Source of the DNA: an uncultured bacterium
GTDB taxonomy: Bacteria > Myxococcota_A > Polyangia > Polyangiales > Houyiibacteriaceae
Direction of reading: 5' to 3'
Length of the DNA stretch: 64,000 bases
Assembly (NCBI GenBank): GCA_938024995.1
Contig: CALJDU010000014.1
Location: forward strand, 1 to 64,000
In this document: positions 16,275 through 25,469 of the stretch, piece after piece
Layout of the letters: each line of letters begins with the position of its first letter
How positions within the stretch are numbered: the first letter of the stretch is position 1
Made by a program: the position numbers and the translations under genes
Notes under the pieces: model-generated
The model's input: the letters and a program-made list of their open reading frames with translations, nothing else
What the model was told of the DNA's origin: nothing
Database searches by the model: none

Positions 16275-16763
16275 GAGCGCCAGCTTGTCGCGGAGCCGAC
16301 GCTCCACGCACCGCGGGACCAAACCCGTTACGTCACCGCCCAAGCGCGAGACCTCTTTCACCAAGCGCGAGGCGACGTAGAAGTACTCGTTCTCGGCCAT
16401 GATGAAGACCGTCTCGACATCGTGGTTGAGGTGGCGGTTCATGTTCGCCATCTGCAGCTCGTACTCGAAGTCGGAGACCGCGCGGAGACCGCGGAGAATC
16501 ACCCGCGCGTTCTTCTTGGCGCAGTAGTCCACTAACAAACCATCGAACGTGTCGATCGAGACCCGGCTCGGGTCCGCGCCTTCTTCAACGATCGACTCGC
16601 GGATCATCTCGACGCGCTCGTCGAGGCTGAAGAGCGGCGTCTTCTTCGCGTTCGTTAAGATCGCGACAACGATCTCGTCGAACGCGACCAGCCCGCCCTT
16701 AATGATGCTCGTGTGCCCATACGTGATGGGGTCGAAGGAGCCGGGGTAAATCGCGGTCGTCAT
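16269..16763 (-). CDS. coaD: Phosphopantetheine adenylyltransferase
   Basis: Transfers AMP from ATP to 4'-phosphopantetheine to form dephospho-CoA, the penultimate step of CoA synthesis. The 164 residues match the family in length. The nucleotidyltransferase motif YPGSFDPITYGH near the start, RGLRAVSDFEYE in the middle and YVASRLVKEVSRLGGDV near the end (usual SSSLVKEVA) are all present. It overlaps rsmD by 4 bp (ATGA), a common genomic pairing, so the two are co-translated. Confidence 0.97.
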   Translation of the reverse strand: MTTAIYPGSFDPITYGHTSIIKGGLVAFDEIVVAILTNAKKTPLFSLDERVEMIRESIVEEGADPSRVSIDTFDGLLVDYCAKKNARVILRGLRAVSDFEYELQMANMNRHLNHDVETVFIMAENEYFYVASRLVKEVSRLGGDVTGLVPRCVERRLRDKLALT

Positions 16764-17350
16764 GGACGTTCCTCGTGCGCTTCGGTCAGCGGGTCGGACG
16801 GTTCGGGAGGTGCGGGCTGAAGCAAGACCACGCCCGTGTCACCATACCGGTAGCGCTGCGCGATCACGAACTTCGTGAACGCAGGAGGGGGTTGGCGGGT
16901 CGCGTGCTCCAAGACGACGTAACCGTCAGGACGCACGAAGGGCGCCGCTGACTCGAGGATGCCGTGCGCCTTCTCGATGTCCGCGTAGGGCGGATCGACG
17001 AACACCAGATCATGCTCGCCGTGCCTCGTGATGAGATCGGGGCTCACGTCGGCGCATATGATCTCGACCCGGCGCGAGAGCCCCAGCTCGCGCGCGCTCC
17101 GCGACAGCGCCGCGGCGACCCGCTTGCTTCGCTCCACCAGCACGGCTCGCTCCGCGCCGCGACTCAGCGCCTCGAACGCGAGGGCACCCGTTCCCGCGTA
17201 GAGATCAAGGACCATCGCGCCCCCGATCGCTCCGCGCGAATACAAGACCGAGGCGATCGCTTCGCGGACGCGTTCCGACGTCGGGCGGGTCGCGTTTCCA
17301 GGAGGACCCTTGAAGCGACGACCCGAGAGCGCGCCGCCCACGATTCTCAC
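16760..17350 (-). CDS. rsmD: 16S rRNA (guanine966-N2)-methyltransferase
   Basis: Methylates G966 of 16S rRNA using S-adenosylmethionine. The 196-residue protein opens with MRIVGGALSGRRFKGP, has RPTSERVREAIASVL, the SAM-binding loop DLYAGTGALAFEALSRGA, and the catalytic motif DPPY (FVDPPYA). Length is typical. It is the first gene of a two-gene unit with coaD, sharing ATGA. The gap to the upstream PEGA gene is 30 bp and holds no terminator that I can see, so all three could be co-transcribed. Confidence 0.95.
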   Translation of the reverse strand: MRIVGGALSGRRFKGPPGNATRPTSERVREAIASVLYSRGAIGGAMVLDLYAGTGALAFEALSRGAERAVLVERSKRVAAALSRSARELGLSRRVEIICADVSPDLITRHGEHDLVFVDPPYADIEKAHGILESAAPFVRPDGYVVLEHATRQPPPAFTKFVIAQRYRYGDTGVVLLQPAPPEPSDPLTEAHEERP

Positions 17351-17380
17351 GGGTGACTCACCGCGCTGACTCGCTCGCGC

Positions 17381-18553
17381 TCAGAAGCCGAGCTGAAGGG
17401 ACGCGCCCGCGCTCGTTCGGCTGAAGGTCGGGGAGAGCTGGAGACGCGCCGCGTTCGACTCTTCTTCGTCGCCCGTCATGATGACGTAGAGCGCGATGCC
17501 GGCCGCGAGCGCGGCCACGCCGAGACCACCGAAGACGAACTGAAGGGTCTGCCACTTGCTGGCGTCATCGCACATGCCGCGGGTGTCAGCGTTGAGGTAG
17601 CTGCCCGCGTTCGGGTTGGACTCTTCGCAGATGCTGCTGACTTCCATGTCGCCGGCGTTCCACGCCGCGCGTCGGAAATCGAGCCAGGCGTCAGAGCTGT
17701 CGATCGTGTTGATCTTGCTCCAGGACAGCGCGGTCAAACCAAGGAAGACGCCGCCGACGACCATCAAGCCAACGCCCGGGAGCCACGAGAGATTCGTCCC
17801 CGTCCCCGGATCGACCGGCACGTCGGTCTGCGCGCCAATGATCGGCGCTCGGACCAGCTGCTGCGTGTCCAACGTGATCATCGCGGCCGTGCGGACGACC
17901 GCGTAGTCATCCGACTCAAGCTCAACGATGCGCTCGCCGACCTCGACGTCGTTGACGACAAGGTTGCCGTCGCCATCAAGCGTCCCGACGTTCTCACCGT
18001 CGATCCGAACGGTCGCGCCCGGAGCGTCAGACTCGATCCGGAGCGAACCAAACTGCCGCTGCCCAGAGAGCTTCGCGATGTACGTCGCGGCGCGGGGACG
18101 GAGATCGTCAATATCGGTGGCGATACGCGGAATCGTGTCGGTCTCCGACTCCGTGATGGAACCCGTGCTCGCGTCGAAGATGTAGATCGAGAGCGCGAAG
18201 TTGTAGTTCTCTTCGCCACCCGCGCGGCTCACCGTTCCGTAGATGATCTTGTCCGCCGAGAGCGCAACCGCGATGTTCGCGAGACACGCGGGATCCGGCT
18301 CGTCGCAATCATGGGCGAGCGCCATCTGGTCCAATGAGACCTCGGTGTCGCTCACGGTCCAGCCGCGCACCCGGCTCGCTTCCTGACGGACTGCACCCGT
18401 AAGGTTGCGGGTCAGCTCATCGTCGCCTTGAACGGAGCGGATCCCGAGGACGAAAACGCTATCGTCCGCCTGCGCCATGGCAGGAAACGCGACCCACCCC
18501 AAAAGGAGCGTCATGGCGAGGAGCGAGGCGAAGCCCGAAACAGAAGCACGCAT
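17381..18553 (-). CDS. PEGA-domain envelope protein with signal peptide
   Basis: A 390-residue secreted or membrane protein. A signal peptide ends near MAQADDSV. Residues about 30-165 form an alpha/beta domain (VFVLGIRSVQGDDELTRNL) of the kind that senses or sums gene products in myxobacterial proteins. A PEGA repeat follows (SLRIESDAPGATVRIDGENV) at about 170-240. Two transmembrane segments (LPGVGLMVVGGVFLGLTAL and FVFGGLGVAALAAGIALYVI) flank a Cys-containing loop. It is divergent from the Ser/Thr kinase at 18775, a frequent arrangement in myxobacteria, but its role is unknown. Confidence 0.82.
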   Translation of the reverse strand: MRASVSGFASLLAMTLLLGWVAFPAMAQADDSVFVLGIRSVQGDDELTRNLTGAVRQEASRVRGWTVSDTEVSLDQMALAHDCDEPDPACLANIAVALSADKIIYGTVSRAGGEENYNFALSIYIFDASTGSITESETDTIPRIATDIDDLRPRAATYIAKLSGQRQFGSLRIESDAPGATVRIDGENVGTLDGDGNLVVNDVEVGERIVELESDDYAVVRTAAMITLDTQQLVRAPIIGAQTDVPVDPGTGTNLSWLPGVGLMVVGGVFLGLTALSWSKINTIDSSDAWLDFRRAAWNAGDMEVSSICEESNPNAGSYLNADTRGMCDDASKWQTLQFVFGGLGVAALAAGIALYVIMTGDEEESNAARLQLSPTFSRTSAGASLQLGF

Positions 18554-18774
18554 GGCGCGACTCTATCGCTGAGGGGAAGCGAAGAGCAACAACGACGAGC
18601 AGCCAGCGCCGAGCAGCCAGCGACGAGCCCGCAAGTACGAAAAACGCGGAAATCTTCACGATCCCAATCTCGAAGAAATCAAACCTCACGCTCGTGCGTC
18701 CAATGATCACAAGGGAAGAGAGTGGAAATTCTGTGAGAGTGGCGCGAGAGGAACGCCGGGGTCATCATCTGCGA

Positions 18775-20985
18775 GTGCGGGTAAAAGTCTGCCCGAAGTG
18801 TTCTGCCCAGTTCGACGGGGCGGCCACCTTCTGCCAAGTCGACGGAGCGCGGCTCGAGCTTTCCGGCGTGTCGAACGAGATCGCCGGGACCGTTCTGCTC
18901 GGTCAGTTCCAAGTGGAAGAGGCCGTCGGCGCTGGCGGCATGGGCGTCGTCTACCGCGCCTACCAAGCGGAGCTCGATCGCCACGTCGCGATCAAGGTGC
19001 TGCACCCGGAGCTCGTGAAGAACCGCGACGCGGTCCGCCGCTTCCAACGCGAGGCCAAGGTCGCGACCGCGCTCAACCATCCCAACCTCGTCCGCGTGTT
19101 CCTCTTTGGGCAGCTCGACGACGGCTCGCTCTATCTCGTGATGGAGTTCCTCGACGGTGTCCCGCTGACCCGCTTGGTACACGAGCGGCCGCTCTCGCTT
19201 GAGCGCGCGCTTCACATCACGGCGCAGGTCTGTGACGGCGTCGGAACCGCGCATGCGCAGGGCATCGTCCACCGCGACGTCAAGCCCGAGAACATCCTCA
19301 TCGTCGAGCGACGCGGTGATCCGGACTTCGTAAAAGTCCTCGACTTCGGCGTCGCGCGATTGCTCTGGGGCGACCAGTCCGCGATGACCCAGTCGGGCGT
19401 CATCTTCGGCACCGCGCGTTACATCTCTCCCGAGGGCGCCGCGGGCGAGCCGACCGACGCGCGAAGCGATGTCTATTCCATCGGCGTGATGCTCTATCAA
19501 CTCTTGGTGGGCCACACGCCCTTCCATGGCGACACGCCCGTCGCGTTGCTGATGAAGCACATCAACACCGCGCCGCCGAACATTCGCGATGAAGCGGATG
19601 TCCCCGAAGCGCTGGCGGCGCTGATCATGCGCTGCCTCGACAAGAACCCACAAGCGCGTCCCGATGACGCCTCCGCGCTCGCCACGGAGCTTCGGGAGAT
19701 CGCCAAGACGCTCGACATCCGCGTCCGAGAGCCACACCAGGCCAGCACCACCTCGGGCTCCATCGAACTGTCGCGCGCGATTCAAGAACGCGCGGAGAGC
19801 GTTCCACCCGCGAAGCCGCGAAGCGAGGCGAGCGAGAGCCAGGCGCGAGCCCCCACGAAGCCTCGTCGTGACGCGATCGACTCTCGGACGCGCATCGACG
19901 GCCTCCGCGAACCCTCCCAGCGCATCATGACCGCGCGCCGATCATCGCGTGAGCTGATGGACGATGTCGGTCGCGACCACACTGAGCGTACGCGTCGCCG
20001 AGAGCACGAGCGCGCTTCACGCCTCGACGCATCACGGTCGCGCGTCGATCCGTACGCCGCGACCGGCTCGACGTACGTCGGTGTTCCCGGAATGCGAAAG
20101 CGACGCTGGCCAGGCCTCTTGGTCGCGTTCCTGCTCGGCGTGAGCGTCGTATGCGCGGTCGCGTGGTTCGCAGGGGTCCGGCCACCCGGCTTTGAAAAGC
20201 CCACCGTCGCGCTCTTCGCTCGCGCGAAAGCGGCGCTTGACCGAGACGCCCTGACGGCGCCGGCCGGGGACAATGTCGCCGAGCTCACCGATCAGGTTCT
20301 CTCGATTGAGCCGAACCACTCCGACGCCCAAGCGCTCCGGCGTGAAGCGGTGCTTCGTCTTCGTGAACGCGCAGCGAACGCGCGGGAGAGCGGAGCACGG
20401 CCGGAAGCGCGCGCGCTCTACGAACAGGTCGTCGTCTTCGTTCCTGGGGACCCCGCCGCGCAGACCGCGCTCGCCCAGCTCGCCGATCCGGAGCCAGCCG
20501 CCGTGCCCACGCCGGTCGTGACCCTGCTTCCGGAGGCACCGCGTGTTCGGCAAGCGGTCTCGTTCCGCGCAACGGTTCCGGAGGCCGCGACGGAGGGCAC
20601 CTTCCAGATCTGGAAGAACGGCGAACCGGTTCGTCGCTTGACCGGGCAACGCGTCGGCGACGCTTACACCGCGTCGTACACGTTTACGCAAACCGGCGCG
20701 TACACCGTGACCTTCGAGTCCCCAACGTCGCCCACCGTAACCGCCGAGCTCTCCGTCGCCGCGGCCCGCCGACGTCGCCGCGCGCCTCCGCCGACGACGA
20801 CCCAGGTCGGCTCGACCCGAATGATCCCTGTTCGCAACGCCAACCGCGACGACGGGATCGATTGGTCGATCCCCGAGACGATGGGGGGCAGCGGAACCCG
20901 CATGACGACCATGACGACGCGACAGCCACCGCCTCCGCCGCCTCCGCCAGCGCCGTGGACGGGTGGCAGCGGCGGCGTTCTGTAG
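18775..20985 (+). CDS. Transmembrane Ser/Thr protein kinase with N-terminal zinc ribbon
   Basis: A Hanks-type kinase. GTG 18775 is chosen so that the protein opens VRVKVCPKC; ATG 18694 and GTG 18733 are in-frame alternatives without clear ribosome binding sites. A zinc-ribbon-like CPKC/FCQVDG comes first. The kinase domain follows: GAGGMGVVYRA loop, AIKVLHPE Lys, HRDVKPEN catalytic loop, DFGVARL, and RYISPEG in place of APE. After a basic linker lies one transmembrane segment (PGLLVAFLLGVSVVCAVAWF), then a tetratricopeptide-like helical region, a beta-sandwich-like domain and a Pro-rich end. All catalytic residues are present. Confidence 0.92.
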   Translation: MRVKVCPKCSAQFDGAATFCQVDGARLELSGVSNEIAGTVLLGQFQVEEAVGAGGMGVVYRAYQAELDRHVAIKVLHPELVKNRDAVRRFQREAKVATALNHPNLVRVFLFGQLDDGSLYLVMEFLDGVPLTRLVHERPLSLERALHITAQVCDGVGTAHAQGIVHRDVKPENILIVERRGDPDFVKVLDFGVARLLWGDQSAMTQSGVIFGTARYISPEGAAGEPTDARSDVYSIGVMLYQLLVGHTPFHGDTPVALLMKHINTAPPNIRDEADVPEALAALIMRCLDKNPQARPDDASALATELREIAKTLDIRVREPHQASTTSGSIELSRAIQERAESVPPAKPRSEASESQARAPTKPRRDAIDSRTRIDGLREPSQRIMTARRSSRELMDDVGRDHTERTRRREHERASRLDASRSRVDPYAATGSTYVGVPGMRKRRWPGLLVAFLLGVSVVCAVAWFAGVRPPGFEKPTVALFARAKAALDRDALTAPAGDNVAELTDQVLSIEPNHSDAQALRREAVLRLRERAANARESGARPEARALYEQVVVFVPGDPAAQTALAQLADPEPAAVPTPVVTLLPEAPRVRQAVSFRATVPEAATEGTFQIWKNGEPVRRLTGQRVGDAYTASYTFTQTGAYTVTFESPTSPTVTAELSVAAARRRRRAPPPTTTQVGSTRMIPVRNANRDDGIDWSIPETMGGSGTRMTTMTTRQPPPPPPPPAPWTGGSGGVL

Positions 20986-20994
20986 CCGCGCCGA

Positions 20995-21855
20995 TTAGGC
21001 GAAGCGCGCGGGAATGCGGGCGTCGCCGATCTTCTCGCAAAAGGGAATCAGGTCGTCGGTTGGACCGCTCCACAAGAGCTCATGCAGCTCATGCGCAACC
21101 GGCGCGTCGGTCCTCAGCGTCGCGAGCTTGCGGTAGAGCAGCGCTTCCTCGCGCATTGACTGAAGGTTCTCCGCGAGGGTCTTCGCGCTCCGCACCTTGA
21201 CGTCCCACGCGCCGGGGTTGGTGGGGATGTCTTCCAGTCGCTTGTAGCGCGCGAGCACCGCGCCCGCGCTCTTCTGACCCCAGCGCGGCACGCCCGGAAT
21301 TCCGTCCGCGCTGTCGCCGACCAACGCGAGGTAGTCGGGGATCGACTCGGGCCACACCCCATACTTCTCGAACACCCCATCACGATCGAACGTCTTTTTG
21401 CGACGGCGATCCACGCACACCACGCGATCTCCATCGACGCACTGCGCGAGGTCCTTGTCCGGCGTACAGATAAAGATCCGCTCCACCTCCTTTTCTTCTT
21501 TGAAGCGCGCGGCCGCGGTCGCGAGTGCGTCGTCAGCCTCGAAGTCGACCATCGGCCAGATCGCGAACCCGAGCGCCGCCGCCGCGCGTTCAGCAAGCGG
21601 GAACTGCGCGAAGAGAACCGGGTCCATTCCCTCGCCGGTTTTGTAGCCATCGAAGAGCTCGTTTCGGAACGACTCGATCGTGTGGTCGAACGCGACCCCG
21701 ACATGAGTGCAATCATCCTGTTTCACCAGAGAGAGCAACGTCCGCATGAAGCCGCGGACCGCGCCGACCTCTTGCCCATCCGGTGCTTGCGACGGGGGTG
21801 CCCCGAAGTAGTGACGGAAAAGCTCGTAGGTGCCATCGACAACGTGAACGTTCAC
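20995..21855 (-). CDS. 5'-3' exonuclease / flap endonuclease (PolA N-terminal domain type)
   Basis: A 286-residue FEN-family nuclease, similar in size to the stand-alone 5' nuclease domain of DNA polymerase I or to ExoIX. Metal-binding acidic residues are in VHVVDGTYE, FEADDALATAA, TPDKDLAQCV and the helix-hairpin-helix entry GDSADGIPGV. It would remove 5' flaps or RNA primers during repair or replication. No polymerase domain is attached. It converges on the kinase gene with 9 bp between ends. Confidence 0.88.
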   Translation of the reverse strand: MNVHVVDGTYELFRHYFGAPPSQAPDGQEVGAVRGFMRTLLSLVKQDDCTHVGVAFDHTIESFRNELFDGYKTGEGMDPVLFAQFPLAERAAAALGFAIWPMVDFEADDALATAAARFKEEKEVERIFICTPDKDLAQCVDGDRVVCVDRRRKKTFDRDGVFEKYGVWPESIPDYLALVGDSADGIPGVPRWGQKSAGAVLARYKRLEDIPTNPGAWDVKVRSAKTLAENLQSMREEALLYRKLATLRTDAPVAHELHELLWSGPTDDLIPFCEKIGDARIPARFA

Positions 21856-22085
21856 GCTCGGATCTATATCACTCCGGGTTCAGTGCGTTTTCGCGATCTC
21901 CCAACCCTGGCGCGCCGGTTTTCGCGCGCCGCCGTCTGTCATCGGAAAGGGTGAACGTCCAAAAGGGAATTTCACCGTTCGTTGTTCGTAGAACCTGAGC
22001 GTGATAACGCACGCGCCGAGTTAACTGGCGCATCTGGTCCCGGCCTCTTTTTTACCCGGCGACCAACAAGGAAAGAGGAAATCAA

Positions 22086-22547
22086 ATGGGATTCATGGAC
22101 AAGGTTAAGGGAGCGATGAACGCGGTCACTGGCAACGCCGCCAAGATCACGATCGAGTACACGCAGGTTGGCTACGCCGGCGGCCAGGTTCAGGTTCGCG
22201 TCACCGCGACGTCGACCGGCGCCGAGGTCAAGAGCAAGGGCATCTACGTCGACCTTCGCGCCATGGAGCGCGTCAAGGTCAGCAAGAAGGCCTCGCCGAT
22301 GATCGACAACGATCTCACCGTTGAAGCGAAGCTCTACAACGAGTCCATCCTCATCGCTCCGGCGTTCGTCCTCGGCGCTGGCGCCACGCAGGTCTTCGAG
22401 GGCGCCGTCACGCTTCCCCCGACCGCGCAGCCGACCTTCACCGGCAACTTCACCCAGCACGCCTGGGAGATCCGCGGACGCTTGGACGCGAAGGGCAACG
22501 ACCCCGACTCGAAGTTCCAGCCGATCCGCGTCGGCCTCCAGGCCTAA
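22086..22547 (+). CDS. Spo0M-like arrestin-fold protein
   Basis: A 153-residue soluble protein behind a strong ribosome binding site (GGAAAGAGGAAATCAA before ATG). It opens with MGFMDKVKGAMNAVTG, an amphipathic helix, followed by an all-beta domain (ITIEYTQVGYAGGQVQVRV, HAWEIRGRLDAKGNDPDS, FQPIRV) that matches the Spo0M/arrestin-like fold. In Bacillus Spo0M affects sporulation control; here it could act in envelope or developmental control, but that is only inferred. It stands alone with its own terminator. Confidence 0.72.
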   Translation: MGFMDKVKGAMNAVTGNAAKITIEYTQVGYAGGQVQVRVTATSTGAEVKSKGIYVDLRAMERVKVSKKASPMIDNDLTVEAKLYNESILIAPAFVLGAGATQVFEGAVTLPPTAQPTFTGNFTQHAWEIRGRLDAKGNDPDSKFQPIRVGLQA

Positions 22548-22567
22548 GCGCAACGCGCATCGCGAAC

Positions 22568-22599
22568 AAACAGCGGGCTTCGGTCCGCTGTTTTTGTTT
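22568..22599 (+). terminator. Rho-independent terminator of the Spo0M-like gene
   Basis: A perfect AAACAGCGG / CCGCTGTTT stem closes a GCTTCGGT-type loop and runs into TTTTTGTTT, 20 bp past the stop codon. Confidence 0.92.
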
Positions 22600-22658
22600 A
22601 AGGGTCTTTTTCGAGACCCTCTCCCTTCGGTCGATTCACCCAAACGTTCGCTTCGCTC
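22600..22658 (+). repeat. Dispersed repeat, copy 1 (hairpin plus conserved tail)
   Basis: It starts with a hairpin AGGGTCT-TTTTCG-AGACCCT (22601-22620) and continues CCTTCGG, ATTCACCCAAA and CGTTCGCTTCGCTC. The same order of blocks recurs at 39649-39709. It lies directly behind the terminator of the Spo0M-like gene. Confidence 0.75.
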
Positions 22659-22791
22659 TGCTGCGCGCTAGACTTGCGCGACGCTCCTCGACCGTTCACT
22701 TCGCTCACCATCTCGTCGCATCACCAAGTCGCTTGCTCTCGAACTGAACGCTTGAACGGACCTCTCTCGCGCGCTACCTAGCTCGCGATCG

Positions 22792-24828
22792 ATGGCCCAG
22801 CTCAACCCAGCGCAAAGCGAAGCGGTCGCGCATGAGCGAGGCCCGATGCTGGTCTTGGCGGGCGCGGGCTCGGGCAAGACCCGCGTGATCACCGAGCGCA
22901 TCTCACGGCTCATTCAGCTCGGGGTGCCGCCGCGCAAGATCATGGCGGTGAGCTTCACCAACAAGGCCGCCGCGGAGATGTCCGAGCGGATGATCCCGCT
23001 CGTTGGCCGGAGCGCCGCGGACAAGCTCTGGCTCTCGACCTTTCACCGCTTCGGGGTTCGCTTTCTCCAGCGCGAAAACCGCGCGCTCGGCTACGACGGC
23101 AAGTTCGTCATCTTTGACCAAGGCGACGCGCTCGCGATGGTGCGCGACATCGTGCGCGCGGAAGGCTTCACCGACCGCAACCTCGACATGATGGCGGTGC
23201 TCACGCGCATCTCGCTCTGGAAGAACGCCTTCCTGATGCCGGAGCAGGTCCCCGAGAACGACTTCGAGTACGACGTCATCGCGCGCGGCGTGTACCCGCG
23301 CTACCAAGAGGCGCTCGCGGGCATGCACGCCTTCGATTTCGATGACCTGGTCGTCGCGCCGGTGCGCATCCTGCGGGACCGCGAGGACATCCGCGAGAAG
23401 TGGCGCGCGCGCTTCTCGTACCTGATGATCGACGAGTTCCAGGACACCAACAAAGCGCAGCTGGAGCTGGTGCGGCTCCTCGCGAACGAGCTCCACAACG
23501 TCTGCGTGGTCGGGGACGACGACCAGTCGATCTACGGATGGCGCGGCGCCGAGGTCGGTAACATCTTGGACTTCGAGCGCTACTTCAAGGGCGCCAAGGT
23601 CGTGAAGCTCGAGGAGAACTACCGCAGCTACGCGCCCATCCTCGAGATCGCCAACGCGGTCATCAAGCAGAGCAGCGGAAAGCGTCACGACAAGACCCTC
23701 CGCGCGGCGCGAGGACCCGGCGCCAAGGTGAAGATGGTCTCGAGCGTCAACGCCGAGGCCGAGGCGAAAATGGTCGCCAAAGAGATCCGCGCGATCTGCA
23801 GCGGCGGCGTGGTGCAGCCGCGTGACATCGCGGTCCTCTATCGAAGCAACACCCAAGCGCGCGCCGTCGAGGAAGAGCTCCGCATGCACGGGATCCCGTA
23901 TCGGGTGTTCGGCGGCACGCAGTTCTTCGACCGCAAAGAGATCAAGGACGCCGTCGCTTACCTGCGCTTGTTGGTGCACCCGCGCGACACCCTCTCCTTG
24001 CGCCGCGTCGTCAACTACCCGCCGCGCGGGATCGGTGACAAGAGCCTCAAGAAGATCAGCGCCTTCGCGACGCTCAAAGGCATCCCGCTGATGGAGGCGC
24101 TCCGGCGCAACCGCGAGATCGACATTCCCCAAAACGCGCAGCGCGGCGCGCAAGGTTTCGTCGCGGCGCTCGACACCGCGCGCGAATCGTTCGAGTCCGG
24201 CGCGTCGATCTACAAGACGACCGAGCAGCTCATGCGCGACGTCGACTACTTGGCGCTCCTGCGCGACGACAAGACCAAGCCAGGCGAGCGGCGACGCGAG
24301 AACTTCCGCTTCTTCATGAAGAGCGTGAACCGCTACGACAAGGGCGAGCACGCGAGCGGCGCGGTGGTCACCGACAAGCCCTCGCTCGCGCAGTTCCTCA
24401 CGCGCATCTCGCTGCGCTTCGACAACAACGAAGAAGAAGAAGCCGGCAACCGCGTGACGCTCTCCTCGCTGCACAGCAGCAAGGGGCTCGAGTTCGACCA
24501 TGTGTTTTTGATCGGGTGCGTCGAGGGCATCCTGCCGCACAGCCGCACGACCGATCCGAAGGTCACCGAGGCCGCCCCGACCGATATCGACGAAGAGCGC
24601 CGCTTGTTCTACGTCGGCGTCACCCGCGCGCGCGACCAGCTCTACATCTCGCGCCCTGAGCGTCGTGAGTCACGCGGACGCGTCGTCGCCCTCGTCCCGA
24701 GCCGCTTCCTCGAGGGGCTGCCCGATGAAGCGTGGGAAGAGTTCGTACCGAAGGTCGAGGCCGCGATCGACGGCGACGAGTTGGCCAACATGGCCGAGCA
24801 GCTCTTGGCGCAGCTCCGCGATAGCTAA
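22792..24828 (+). CDS. UvrD/Rep-family ATP-dependent DNA helicase (PcrA-like)
   Basis: A superfamily I 3'-5' DNA helicase of 678 residues, normal for the family. Motifs in order are Q-motif LNPAQSEAV, Walker A GAGSGKT, Ia SFTNKAAAEM, II DEFQDTN, III GDDDQSIYGWRGA, IV LEENYRS, V TLSSLHSSKGLEFDHVFL, and VI VGVTRAR. It unwinds DNA in repair or replication restart. The C-terminus is shorter than E. coli UvrD and has no RNA polymerase-binding tudor domain that I can see. The start at ATG 22792 (MAQLNPAQ) is standard. Confidence 0.95.
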   Translation: MAQLNPAQSEAVAHERGPMLVLAGAGSGKTRVITERISRLIQLGVPPRKIMAVSFTNKAAAEMSERMIPLVGRSAADKLWLSTFHRFGVRFLQRENRALGYDGKFVIFDQGDALAMVRDIVRAEGFTDRNLDMMAVLTRISLWKNAFLMPEQVPENDFEYDVIARGVYPRYQEALAGMHAFDFDDLVVAPVRILRDREDIREKWRARFSYLMIDEFQDTNKAQLELVRLLANELHNVCVVGDDDQSIYGWRGAEVGNILDFERYFKGAKVVKLEENYRSYAPILEIANAVIKQSSGKRHDKTLRAARGPGAKVKMVSSVNAEAEAKMVAKEIRAICSGGVVQPRDIAVLYRSNTQARAVEEELRMHGIPYRVFGGTQFFDRKEIKDAVAYLRLLVHPRDTLSLRRVVNYPPRGIGDKSLKKISAFATLKGIPLMEALRRNREIDIPQNAQRGAQGFVAALDTARESFESGASIYKTTEQLMRDVDYLALLRDDKTKPGERRRENFRFFMKSVNRYDKGEHASGAVVTDKPSLAQFLTRISLRFDNNEEEEAGNRVTLSSLHSSKGLEFDHVFLIGCVEGILPHSRTTDPKVTEAAPTDIDEERRLFYVGVTRARDQLYISRPERRESRGRVVALVPSRFLEGLPDEAWEEFVPKVEAAIDGDELANMAEQLLAQLRDS

Positions 24829-24912
24829 GAGCGCATCCCAAAGCCTCTCGTGGTGCTCAGGTGTATGAGTTGTGTGAGTTGCGTGAAGCGTCACGTCCGC
24901 GTGACGACGACG

Positions 24913-25266
24913 CTACTCGCACCGCGGGACCACCTCGGCCCGTTCGATCTGGTGCAGCCGGAACTGACGCTTCGCGTCGAGGTCGAGGTCTCGACAGTTG
25001 AGTAAAGTCATCGTGCGCTCAAGCAACACCTCTTCGATGCGCACGTGACGCTCCGTCGTTCCTCGCGTTCCCGCGTACGTGATCCGCAGAGGCAAGTCGT
25101 GAAGCCACGCCTGCTCGACGGCCGCGCGAACATCCGCGGACGCTGACTTCGCGGGTACGCCGATCCACGAGAGCGTGGACGGCCGCGTGGTCAAAGGCGC
25201 GTTCGCCGAGCAGGTCGAGCGCGCCTTTGAGAATCTCCGCACAGCGCTCGCCGCCCAGGACCTCAC
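24913..25266 (-). pseudogene. Short WYL-domain protein, probably a 5'-truncated regulator
   Basis: Only the last 70 or so residues look real. They read as a WYL ligand-binding domain (LPLRITYAGTRGTTERHV, LLNCRDLDLDAKRQFRLHQIERAEVV), usually found behind an N-terminal helix-turn-helix in transcription regulators of about 310 residues. The helix-turn-helix is missing. The first 45 or so residues from GTG 25266 are antisense to the RidA-like gene and have no family character. No good start codon exists at the start of the WYL part. It could be a remnant or a stand-alone WYL domain. Confidence 0.5.
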
Positions 25267-25450
25267 GTTGCGCGATGTCGTTCAGCTGCGCACCTATGTC
25301 GTCAGCCACGACTTCGAGATGCTCGGCGCGATCACCAAGACGGTGGCGCAGCACTGGGGCGACAAGCCACCGACGCAGACCTTGCTCGGCGTCGCGCGGC
25401 TCGCCAGTCCAGACATGTTGTTCGAGGTCGAAGCGGTCGCGGCCGGATAG
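25175..25450 (+). pseudogene. RidA (YjgF/YER057c) family protein missing its N-terminus
   Basis: The 91 residues from GTG 25175 match the C-terminal two thirds of RidA-family proteins (DGRVVKG, QVERAFENLRTALAAQDLTLRDVVQLRTYVV, FEVEAVA). RidA proteins are 125-135 residues; the first strand with the SGQ motif is absent, and upstream sequence belongs to the antisense WYL frame. The position of the RidA enamine-deaminase Arg (PARS in E. coli) is Gln here (PTQT), so canonical deaminase activity is doubtful even if the protein is made. Confidence 0.55.
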
Positions 25451-25469
25451 GCGACCAGCGCGTTCACGC

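Noticed and set aside
18679..19785. A 368-residue minus-strand frame opposite the Ser/Thr kinase
   Set aside because: The plus strand has all kinase motifs in order; the minus frame is compositional.
22903..24540. A 545-residue open frame on the minus strand opposite the helicase gene
   Set aside because: It mirrors the codon pattern of the UvrD/Rep gene, has no domain motifs and no ribosome binding site. It is a shadow of high-GC coding sequence.
24889..24904. Hairpin CGTCACG-TCC-CGTGACG after the helicase gene as a terminator
   Set aside because: Not followed by a T tract; may stabilise the transcript but there is not enough to call a terminator.
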